This document shows, one piece after another, positions 23,501-30,736 of a DNA stretch of 64,000 bases. Under the pieces are notes generated by a model. That model was not told the DNA's origin, ran no database searches, and saw only the letters and a list, made by a program, of their open reading frames with translations. A program made the translations under genes and the position numbers. The DNA is from Nematopogon swammerdamellus (taxonomy: Eukaryota; Arthropoda; Insecta; Lepidoptera; Adelidae), in contig OX336342.1 of the NCBI GenBank assembly GCA_946902875.1, positions 9,479,523 to 9,543,522 on the forward strand, written 5' to 3'. How positions within the stretch are numbered: position 1 is the stretch's first letter; the number at the start of each line of letters is the position of its first letter.

Positions 23501-26120
23501 AAGATGCTTGTTATTTTTTCAATCATTAATCTTCTGGCCTATGCAAAGACTGCATTGCCAAGACGTAGCGATTAAGTTTCCTGAAATCAACAGATATTCT
23601 ACCTCTAATTCACGGAGAGCAAAATATCAAACAAGTCACGAACAGACGTAGCCATTCAGTTATCCTGAACCTACGTTCTGAACTATGTCTGAAATTTTTT
23701 GTGATGAGGATGACACTTACGAAATTGTGCGCATTTAAGTTTATATATGGATTATTATTATTTATATACTAAGATGGGGCTCAGTTTTAAGGGATGAAAT
23801 AAAATGAAGAAGAACGGCGAGTCTGAAAACAGGCACTTGGATAAAAGCCTGGCTTTTTAATTAATTTTAATTAATAAAATTCCTTTACCCGCCTTTGAAT
23901 TTCCGCTCGACGCGCAACAGGCGGTGTCGTTTGCGGCCTACAAGCTTCGGTAAGTCATTTATTTGCCGTCAATATTATGTCATCTTCTTTTCCAACAAAG
24001 GCTTCTAACAGGCTCGCCCGTTAGATTACAAGCCTTCGACGTAGGCGGAAGATTGGCCTAGAATGGCAATTAAGCTAGATTTGCGTAATTCTACCAGAGT
24101 TTATTTACTGCTTTCTAAGTTCCACGAGCTTTCGAAACCGGATAAGGGTCCATTTCACCACCTTAGAAAACAAAGCTGCCGGCTGTATGAGTATCACTGT
24201 ATGAATGTCACTTTAACCGACAGGTAACTGTTAGAGTTAGACGGGACTTAACTGGTGGTGGTGAAATCGACGTCAAGTGTGAGTCCGACTGACCTGCGTA
24301 GGATTATGTAAGGAATTTACAAAAACATCATACATAACACAGTATAATATGACGAATTGAGTACCTACGTATGTTTCTACACAAGCGCAAGAAATGAATC
24401 GGACTGTACTTCTGGCTGTGAAAAACGCTTTTTTACTTTCTTACTTACTTACTTACTTACTTAAATTCTTTTTTTTTATGTCAACTGACACGGTTGGCTA
24501 CATCACCTACAACATCCGCGATGTCAGCCCATAACATCGGGTGAACTTGTTGAATTGCGTGAAGTTAAAAAGTAGTTACATTTCACTATGTAAGACGGCA
24601 CATAGTTAACTTACCGATTTAGTTCCAAGGTGCTCCGTTGAAGCGCTGCCCTCGCTTGTTTCGTCTGAAACAAAAATAACCCTTTGTAAATCTTTAAATT
24701 GTAGGAGTCCTAACACAAATTTTTGTGCTTTAGTTCTGCTGTAAATAATTATGTCTAACTACCTATTAGGTAACTGTAAATATCGCATAGATGAGTCAAA
24801 GTTTGTGATGTCAGTTTTAAAAGATGCTATCCAACAACGTACAACATGTCTTCTGACGTCTGTCCCCAAACTCTGAAGTAATTTCATTTCCTCCTCTACC
24901 TCATAAAACTCATAATCATAATAATGTTACCTCGTAATGTTGCAATGTGTGCACAATTTAATTATGCTATAACGAAGCCGCAAATAAAATTACTGTTCAA
25001 AGCAATATCTTCAGAAATAACGTTAATTAGACGTACATACACCTGAGCCCACGACCGAGGAATTAGAAGACGAAGGAGCTAATAAGAAAAGTTGTAAAGT
25101 TAAACTCAACAATCCAACCGAGCCCTTTGTTTCGAGAAGGAAGTTGGTAACTTCAGCGCGATCCTTGCCGCGGCGGAGGCGAGGAGTAACAGAAAATGGC
25201 TTGTTTTAAAAGGCTCCTCTCTCAGTCGAAATTGTATTTACATTCCCGTTAAAAATTTACAAACCACAAATTACCAAAGGCCTAGGGCTCCAAGTTTCGA
25301 GAATAACGAACAAAGTTGTGTTTCACAATGCAATATCGGATTGGTTGACTATGCTCAAGGTTGGGAGCTCGGGCACAGTTAATTTCACAACTGCGGTGGT
25401 GCCAATCCGCCTTGCAGGTGATCTGTTTTCCGGGAGAGGCGATCTCCCTGCATTTGCAATAGCGTGTTGTACTGTACATAATCTGTCGTCACAGTTGAAA
25501 GTGTCCACGAGAAGATGATAAAATAGAGAAATGTATTACGTGCTAGAACACAGAGGAAATGAATTAGTATGCACAATGTACAAACATACTTAAATATTAT
25601 ATAATATAAATACCTACATAATATTATTATTTCCGTGTGGCGCTCATACAGCAGGTGAAATTGTATGTACTCATAATACACTTTCCTGGCTACGCATGTG
25701 AATAATATTAAGTTTGGCCAGTGTATTGTGGAGACGTAAACACTAGCCATTTCGACGCTCCTAACAACTAGTGCCAAAATCGACGTGTCAAACTATACTC
25801 ACGCTCGACGCGACTTTAATCTATTCGCTTCCCTGAATTACCTTCCTCGTGATATCCACGGCTACAACGGCGACGACGATGGCGTAATCCCAAAAATGTG
25901 TGCGCAGCCACGCGCGGGATTACCCCTCCCCCAGACAATGTGGCTCAAGATGAGGCTTTTAAATATAAGGAAAATTGTATAGGATCTAGAGTACGCCAAT
26001 ACGTCTTTACCTGCTGAAAACTTCAATATTTCTCTAGCAAATATCGCTGACGAATCGGTCATGATAGCCTGAAGGAACTTGGCGTCATTAGGTACGCTCG
26101 AGCAGTGAGCACTGAGCACG
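7508..26120 (-). CDS. Unrecognised conserved multi-exon gene, 13 coding exons found, 5' end open
   Basis: Minus-strand coding exons in transcript order: 26120-26011, 24664-24615, 17427-17388, 16944-16867, 16332-16127, 12502-12344, 11911-11786, 11324-11172, 10953-10743, 10408-10272, 9773-9644, 8562-8466, 7640-7508. Every junction has AG/GT borders and every phase fits, giving 542 codons plus TAA. The N-terminal half is acidic and low in complexity (HEHPPGHGTMHMEMHRF). The middle holds SPLDMAEYVFWTGDERGV and a helical stretch DEAIAFLQEIKFNIDYLKAHY, then QERMKNLLMEQAAAK. The C-terminal half is helical (EEEYEEMMDKL, LEEVIYQLAKMMFLQSL, FMSFLEAEAERGQLSRNIEKK). There is no signal peptide, membrane segment or known catalytic motif; it is probably an intracellular scaffold-like protein (inference). 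The first exon shown may be internal (phase 2 start after tgtattcag) or may hold the start ATG (MTDSSAIF, near 26062). It converges on PCID2. Confidence 0.85.
7733..8125 (+). repeat. Repeat family E (PCR-primer-like CGTACGGAA...GCACTTGGCCGG type)
   Basis: It begins near GCGTTCCGTATCCATACGGAAGC, with a run of GTCTGTCTGTCC/CCGTCCG and GAACCGTAATAGGTAGC. It ends with CGGAACGCTCCGTGCGC and CTCGCACTGGCCG. The same order of blocks appears at 23030-23414 (-), 26620-26818 (+), 46683-50405 (+, interrupted) and 61365-61760 (+). This is a very common lepidopteran repeat from general knowledge; its class is not evident. Confidence 0.65.
8567..9643. other. Intron of the minus-strand gene, nothing recognised
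   Basis: A+T-rich intron sequence between exons 9773-9644 and 8562-8466. No repeat family recognised elsewhere in the window was seen here. Confidence 0.4.
9644..12502 (-). CDS. Central exon cluster of the unrecognised gene (six exons)
   Basis: Exons 12502-12344 (VFHGAARLVQ ... ARESNNN), 11911-11786 (MDHYSSYTGVQYSPLDMAEY ... IEEFLQEGQ), 11324-11172 (MSKDEAIAFLQEIKF ... EQAAAK), 10953-10743 (EMYNQIQYRNRL ... MLQTNII), 10408-10272 (TSDYDRDAAPP ... IYQLAK) and 9773-9644 (MMFLQSLSHEPLESRY ... IEKKVL). The 10743 donor is AAGTGAGT-like and splits an Asn codon with the acceptor gcgtcag at 10409. For exon 11324-11172 there is a second in-frame acceptor 18 bases upstream (exon start 11342), adding VNIPPQ. 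The ATG at 10416-10418, upstream of the chosen acceptor, is not needed as a start. Confidence 0.87.
12049..12220. repeat. Palindromic MITE-like element in an intron
   Basis: The arms run inward from ATTATTA.AAAATTT.ACGGCTT.ACTCAC on both strands (left arm about 12049-12130, right arm about 12140-12220). They include GAGCCAT.TGGC and ACGTTT and meet near CATGAGCGCTCTG. The whole 172-bp segment can fold into one imperfect hairpin. It sits between exons 12502-12344 and 11911-11786. No clear target-site duplication was found. Confidence 0.6.
12690..12870 (-). repeat. Structured repeat F, copy 1 (nested inverted repeats)
   Basis: G+C-rich block GCGGGAGACAAACCTCC onwards with nested stems: CCGGCGG near 12725 with CCGCCGG at about 12846-12852; ACGGAGCTCTCCGAG 12748-12762 with its exact complement at 12829-12843; and GGTGGTGG with CCACCACC inside. 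It is flanked on the left by a run of A+T-rich aaaaagta repeats. The same block with the same stems occurs at 19860-20150. The minus orientation is assumed because the A+T-rich flank would then be the 3' tail. Confidence 0.55.
12885..12990 (-). mobile_element. SINE family A, 3' fragment
   Basis: Complement of the family A tail: a T-run, then ATGGAAACTGACACGG, ATCACCTACAACGTCCGTGA and CACCGGGTGAACTAGGTGCC. It lies immediately next to structured repeat F. Confidence 0.75.
14250..14760 (+). repeat. Block of repeat G units (GCGAGGCCGAAGGCC type)
   Basis: Starts with a perfect hairpin of 11-bp arms (14258-14268 with 14272-14282, GCGAGCGGAGC) next to CATGAAATTCT. Then come units containing AGTAAGT.ACTAAGG, GAGGCC and GACGAGCTGCGTTCAGG. 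The units match those at 52040-52310. Confidence 0.55.
15226..15560 (-). mobile_element. SINE family A body with family-B-type head
   Basis: On the minus strand it reads CCGTGTGGGGCCGGCACT, GCCCCACTGCATCTCTCC, GTCGTAAAAGGCGACTAAGG, then the family A body (ACTAGGTGGTAGGGTTTAAC ... CCATAAAAAA). The junction is at about 15470-15480. It shows that the family A body is found behind at least two different heads. Confidence 0.75.
16127..17427 (-). CDS. Exons 3-5 of the unrecognised gene (17427-17388, 16944-16867, 16332-16127)
   Basis: The 40-base exon 17427-17388 (DLTVEQLEKLKSA) ends with one base before GTACGT. Exon 16944-16867 (TSDDGKMAHEHPPGHG, MHMEMHRF) ends with one base before GTAAAC. Exon 16332-16127 (AALKQNGEIVSRVSQQ ... 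TPKGK) ends in phase 0 before GTCAGT. The joined codons are Glu and Asp. The composition is acidic and His/Met-rich in the middle exon. Confidence 0.83.
16960..17260 (+). mobile_element. LINE C-terminal remnant, family L1a
   Basis: Reads FLKRLGLLLVDATGVPQSKT and then NLAIQRGNAASVLGT before a stop near 17223. This tail pattern is common in insect and other animal retroelement ORFs (established knowledge). The same tail is encoded on the minus strand at 52436-52663. It lies in an intron, antisense to the host gene. Confidence 0.7.
17868..18200 (-). mobile_element. SINE family B, near full length
   Basis: On the minus strand: GAATAGCCCCACTGCATC, GTGCATGTCGTAAAAG, CTTGCTGCTTGATAGTTATC, ACGTGGTGGTCGGTGTTGTG, ending GGGATACAGCGTGTGGAATG and a TATG-type tail. 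Shared with 35421-35650, 37168-37395 and 59088-59260, all on the minus strand. It resembles the abundant lepidopteran HaSE-like SINEs (from memory, not checked). Confidence 0.7.
19085..19250 (+). mobile_element. LINE 3' end, family L1b
   Basis: Conceptual tail with AGTACAGTCTCGGGTCCT, CCGGCATGGCAT, CCCCCGCATACGACCGAATG and an AATAAA followed by a poly(A) run near 19240-19250. It matches 58293-58500, where the frame reads RHGIRNPRIRPNVHGRR. Confidence 0.65.
19860..20150 (-). repeat. Structured repeat F, copy 2 (longer)
   Basis: Same nested stems as at 12690-12870: ACGGAGCTCTCCGAG 19917-19931 pairs with 19999-20013, with inner GGTGGTGG/CCACCACC and outer CCGGCGG/CCGCCGG. This copy extends about 120 bases further (GACGTCACGCAGTTCTTCG ... 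CCAAGCCGGTCGGGTGG). An antisense 99-codon frame (19805-20104) is G+C-driven and not convincing as a gene. A third fragment lies at 21208-21250 in the opposite orientation. Confidence 0.55.
20240..20470 (-). mobile_element. SINE family A, 5'-truncated
   Basis: Complement of the family A tail and middle: ATCACCTACAACATCCGTGA, CACCGGGTGAACTAGGTGCC, ACTGAACTGGACGG and CCCTACCACCTAGTAAGG. Confidence 0.8.
22051..22135 (+). mobile_element. SINE family A, 3' fragment
   Basis: AAGGTGTTATGGTCTGACGT, CACGGATGTACTAAGGGATG and CCGTGTCAGTTTCCATAAAA. Only the last 85 bases of the family remain. Confidence 0.75.
22504..22809. mobile_element. hAT-like MITE with perfect 8-bp target-site duplication
   Basis: The 306-bp element has terminal inverted repeats CAAAGATTTAAATCGATAGA (23 matching bases at each end). 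It is flanked on both sides by GTAGGGAC (22496-22503 and 22810-22817). The duplication fits the hAT preference nTnnnnAn (established). The interior is G+C-richer, with no ORF, so it is non-autonomous. It lies in an intron of the minus-strand gene. Confidence 0.88.
23030..23414 (-). repeat. Repeat family E, antisense copy
   Basis: Starts AAAAACCGGCCAAATGCGGG and CGGACTCGCGCACCGAGAC. It carries GACGGACGGACAGACAGACA and ends GGCTTCCGTACGAGGCACG. This is the reverse order of the 7733-8125 copy. Confidence 0.65.
24468..24550 (-). mobile_element. SINE family A, 3' fragment
   Basis: T-run, then TCAACTGACACGGTTGGC, ATCACCTACAACATCCGCGA and AACATCGGGTGAACTTG. It is 64 bases downstream (in window coordinates upstream) of exon 24664-24615, on the intron side of its donor. 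Confidence 0.75.
24615..26120 (-). CDS. First recognised exons of the unrecognised gene (26120-26011, 24664-24615)
   Basis: Exon 26120-26011 begins after tattgtgtattcag. It reads VLSAHCSSVPNDAKFLQAIM and TDSSAIFAREILKFSA, ending in one base before GTAAAG. Exon 24664-24615 begins after tgtttcag, completes an Asp codon and reads ETSEGSASTEHLGTKS to GTAAGT. The acceptor and phase suggest an earlier exon exists at higher coordinates, possibly beyond the window. Alternatively, translation starts at the ATG near 26060-26062 and the upstream part is 5' UTR. No TATA box or other promoter signal was identified. Confidence 0.75.
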
Positions 26121-26619
26121 CTGAATACACAATAAAATCTCGAGAGAGGAGAATACGAGTAAGAACATTTCTTCCAAGAGTAGAACCGACGCAGCGCTCG
26201 GCGCGGGAAGCAACATTACAGCGCTTTTAAAACTTTTATTCTTTCCCCTCGGCCTTACTTGAATGATTTTATTAACATACTTTATTTTTAGGTGTATGCA
26301 CGGTTTGTCATTCAACTCTTATATGAATGCACTATGGACTATGCCATTTTGATGTATGGTAGGTACTTATTTTTAGTACGTTTTAAGGTAGACTGAATAA
26401 GTACATAAAGATCATTTAAGTTAACTGAGACTAAAGTAAATAAATATTGATTCAATCTACGATTTTCTCACGATAAACTCTAAAGTGCTGCTGTTTACTG
26501 CTGTTCTCATAAAAATAACTCAAAGAACAACAAAACACGTAAGTACGTGCATGTTTGTTATAATATTTTGATTTGGTTTTCGTTTATATTTTTGTTAGCT
26601 TATTATGTCCTGTTTTAGT

Positions 26620-26818
26620 AGTTTTTAAGGTGCCGTACGGGACCGTGTTACTAAGCCTACCCCGTCTGTCCGTTCGCAATACATGCAAGCGTAAAACTTG
26701 GTGTGATTATAGTATAGTGCAAACTCTTACGTAAAACAACAAAATATAATAAACACTTGACAATTATGTGGTTATCGGAACGCTCGGTGCGCGAGTGCGA
26801 TCTCGCACTTGCCGGATT
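26620..26818 (+). repeat. Repeat family E, shortened copy
   Basis: AAGGTGCCGTACGGGACCG, CCTACCCCGTCTGTCCG, then GGAACGCTCGGTGCGCGAG and CTCGCACTTGCCGG. The middle is shortened relative to 7733-8125. Confidence 0.6.
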
Positions 26819-27340
26819 TTAAATATTATGTTGGTAAATTCATGTGTTTTTTTGAAACTAGGAAATATTTTACTTTTATTTTCTTCTCGCTGGTTTCTGT
26901 GGCTTTAACCACCGAGAATACCTACGGGAGTGGCAACGGTCGATCGCTAATATATAGGAAAATTAGCCGCGTGTTAGTGCATTATGCCGCGTGTAAGTGC
27001 ATCGACCGTCAGTGCGCTCGCGACTTGGGAACGAAAAACACGTATATGTGCACTACGCAAAATTGCGATTTGTGCAGTTCGTACGTGTCGAAAGAGCTCA
27101 AGATCATCAGGAATGACAAAAGATGGCGTAACCTTTCATAATTAGGTCATTTTAATGATAATACAATGCTTAAAGCGTGAAAAATACAAAAATTCCGCGA
27201 GTTAGGAGCACGACTGCGCGCCATACCGGGCGCGTACACATGATAGGCAAATTTGACAGTGGAAAGAAATTTGAAATCAATTATTTTGTATGGAATGTTA
27301 TTAGTTTTTTCTATGGCAATTACATGGATGAATTCAATTT

Positions 27341-30259
27341 ATAATCAGTGATAGGAATAGGTAGGGCTTATTTACCTAAACTCCGAGGAACAGTAAAAGA
27401 AAGGAGACTTCCTTACGACGAAATTAAAATATTATTTTTGTTCCTGGTTACGAAAATAATATTCATGGTGTTTTAATTTCGCGATTAAAAAAAAGTGGCT
27501 GCCATTTTGAACTTTTTAGTTACTGGACCGATTGCTTTCAAAATCGATATCTGGGCGTCTGTTTGGACTCTGAATACGAATCTGTAGTCAAAATTAAAAA
27601 AAGTGGCCGCCATTTTGAACTTTTTAGTTACTGGACCGATTGCTTTCAAAATCGATATCTGGGCGTCTGTGTGGACTCTGAATACGAATCTGTAGTCAAA
27701 ATTAAAAAAGTGGCCGCCATTTTGAACTTTTTAGTTACTGGACCGATTGGTTTCAAAATCGATATCTGGGCGCCTGTTTGGACTCTGAATACGAATCTGT
27801 AGTCAAAATTAAAAAAGTGGCCGCCATTTTGAACTTTTTAGTTACTGGACCGATTGCTTTCAAAATCGATAGCTGGGCGTCTGTGTGGACTCTGAATACG
27901 AATCAGCAGTCAAAATTTAAAAAAGTGGCCGCCATTTTGAACTTTTTAGTTACTGGACCGATTGCTTTCAAAATCGATAGCTGGGCGTCTGTGTGGACTC
28001 TGAATACGAATCTGTAGTCAAAATTTAAAAAAAGTGGCCGCCATTTTGAACTTTTTAGTTACTGGACCGATTGCTTTCAAAATCGATATCTGGGCGTCTG
28101 TGTGGACTCTGAATACGAATCTGTAGTCAAAATTAAAAAAAAGTGGCCGCCATTTTGAACTTTTTAGTTACTGGACTGATTGCTTTCAAAATCGATATCT
28201 GGGCGTCTATGTGGACTCTGAATAGGAATCCGTTGTCAAAATTTAAAAAAAGTGGCCGCCATTTTGAACTTTTTAGTTACTGGACCGATTGCTTTCAAAA
28301 TCGATATCTGGGCGTCTGTGTGGACTCTGAATACGAATCTGTAGTCAAAATTAAAAAAAAACCGCCATTTTGAACTTTTTAGTTACTGGACCGATTGCTT
28401 TCAAAATCGATATCTGGGTGTCTGTGTGGACTCTGAATACGAATCTGTAGTCAAAATTTAAAAAGTGGCCGCCATTTTGAACTTTTTAGTTACTGGACCG
28501 ATTGGTTTCAAAATCGATATCTGGGCGTCTGTGTGGACTCTGAATACGAATCTGTAGTCAAAATTAAAAAAGTGGCCGCCATTTTGAACTTTTTAGTTAC
28601 TGGACAGTTGCTTTCAAAATCGATATCTGGGTGTCTGTGTGGGCTCTGAATACAAATCCGTTGTCAAAATTTAAAAAAAGTGGCCGCCATTTTGAACTTT
28701 TTAGTTACTGGACCGATTGCTTTCAAAATCGATATCTGGGCGTCTGTGTGGACTCAGAATACGAATCTGTAGTCAAAATAAAAAAAAGTGGCCGCCATTT
28801 TGAACTTTTTAGTTACTGGACCGATTTTTTTCAAAATCGATATCTGGGTGTCTATGTAGGCTCTGAATACGAATCCGTTGTCAAAATTTAAAAAAGTGAC
28901 CGCTTTTTTGAACTTTTTAGTTACTGGACCGATTACTTTCAAAATCGATATCTGGGTGTATGTGTGGGCTCTGAATACGAATCTGTAGTAAACATTTAAA
29001 AAGTAACTAAAAAGTTCAAAATGGCGGCCACTTTTTTAAGATTTTGACAACGGATTCGTATTCAGAGCCCACACAGACACCCAGATATCGATTTTGAAAG
29101 CAATCGGTCCAGTAACTAAAAAGTTCAAAATGGCGGCCACTTTTTTTAAATGTTTACTACAGATTCGTATTCAGAGCCCACACAGACACCCAGATATCGA
29201 TTTTGAAAGCAATCGGCCCAGTAACTAAAAAGTTCAAAATAGCGGCCACTTTTTTTAAATTTTGACAACGGATTCGTATTCAGAGCCCACACAGACACCC
29301 AGATATCGATTTTGAAAGCAATCGGTCCAGTAACTAAAAAGTTCAAAATGGCGGCCACTTTTTTTAAATGTTTACTACAGATTCGTATTCAGAGCCCACA
29401 CAGACACCCAGATATCGATTTTGAAAGCAATCGGCCCAGTAACTAAAAAGTTCAAAATGGCGGCCACTTTTTTTAAATTTTGACAACGGATTCGTATTCA
29501 GAGCCCACACAGACACCCAGATATCGATTTTGAAAGCAATCGGTCCAGTAACTAAAAAGTTCAAAATGGCGGCCACTTTTTTTAAATTTTTACTACAGAT
29601 TCGTATTCAGAGCCCACACATACACCCAGATATCGATTTTGAAAGCAATCGGTCCAGTAACTAAAAAGTTCAAAATGGCGGCCACTTTTTTTTAAATTTT
29701 GACAACGGATTCGTATTCAGAGCCCACACAGACACCCAGATATCGATTTTGAAAGCAATCGGTCCAGTAACTAAAAAGTTCAAAATGGCGGCCACTTTTT
29801 TTTATTTTGACTACAGATTCGTATTCTGAGTCCACACAGACGCCTAGATATCGATTTTGAAAGCAATCGGTCCAGTAACTAAAAAGTTCAAAATAGCGGC
29901 TACTTTTTTTAAATTTTGACTACAGATTCGTATTCAGAGTCCACACAGACGCCCATATATCGATTTTGAAAGCAATCGGTCCAGTAACTAAAAAGTTCAA
30001 AATGGCGGCCACTTTTTTTAATTTTGACTACAGATTCGTATTCAGAGCCCACACTGACACCCAGATATCGATTTTGAAAGCAATCGGTCCAGTAACTAAA
30101 AAGTTCAAAATGGCGGCCACTTTCTTTAAATCGCGAAATTAAAACACCATGAATATTATTAAACCGGAAAAAAATATTGTCTTAAGGAAGTCTCCAATCT
30201 TTTACTCTGTTCCTCGAAATTTAGGTAAATAAACCCCACTTATTCCTATCACTGATTAT
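27341..30259. mobile_element. Fold-back element 1: palindrome of about 107-bp satellite units
   Basis: Ends ATAATCAGTGATAGGAATA (27341) and its complement (to 30259). Inside each end is a unique 140-150-bp flank (ACTTCCTTA, ATTCATGGTGTTTTAATTTC, GCGATT). Then come about 14 plus-oriented units (27490-28995) meeting about 11 minus-oriented units (28998-30130). Each unit carries GGCCGCCATTTTGAAC, TTACTGGACCGATTGC, AAAATCGATATCTGGGCG and GAATACGAATCTGTAGTC. The minus half alternates two unit types (CAACGGATTCG and CTACAGATTCG), a dimer of about 218 bp. The many frames reading NRYLGVCVDSEYESVVKI are by-products of the unit length, not genes. Confidence 0.9.
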
Positions 30260-30736
30260 TAGTAAAACTTTTCAAAAATATTAAAACAACCGTCTTGTTT
30301 AATTTTTCAATATTTTTTTTGGATTCAAACAATAATATTCGTTCAGTAAAAACTATTTGAAATAATATTACAATAACAATTTCAAAATTCACAAATATAC
30401 CGCACCATCATCGTCCGTCAGACTGGCATTCGTAGTGATCCCGTTAAGTTGCCGTCAAGCAAGGCTTCCGATTGGTCGGACGGTCGGCTCTTACTACCAG
30501 ATACCCGAGCCAAGCCAGCGATAACAAACCTGTCGCTCGCCTTGCTCGCTCTGTCTCTCTCCATATCGCGGGGCGCGACATGGGTAACGGAGAGACAAGT
30601 CACGTCATAAAAGATTAAATTGCGATTTCGATTTTCGTGGTAGTAGGGATTTTTGGATAGCCGTGCTCCGATACAAACGCAGTAGCGTTGCGTCTCCCGT
30701 AGGTATGCTCGGTGGCTTTAACTTATTAGTTATTAT
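30260..30736. other. Spacer between the two fold-back elements
   Basis: A+T-rich to 30400, then a G+C-richer unique stretch (30410-30720). Its last part, CTCCCGTAGGTATGCTCGG (about 30695-30713), is inverted relative to about 26912-26935 on the far side of element 1. No gene recognised. Confidence 0.5.

Larger units (their letters stand above)
17430..24614. other. 7.2-kb intron of the minus-strand gene, filled with repeats
   Basis: Contains SINE B (17868-18200), a LINE tail (19085-19250), structured repeat F (19860-20150), SINE A fragments (20240-20470, 22051-22135, 24468-24550), the hAT-like MITE (22504-22809), repeat E (23030-23414) and a TTAC microsatellite (about 24440-24464). No coding signal was recognised on the rest. 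Confidence 0.6.

Noticed and set aside
26809..27141. 110-codon plus-strand frame with several Cys residues
   Set aside because: Begins inside repeat E, no splice or homology support; Cys spacing does not match a zinc finger I know.
27563..29576. Many open frames reading NRYLGVCVDSEYESVVKI
   Set aside because: They follow exactly from the about 107-bp satellite unit and appear in both halves of the palindrome; not genes.
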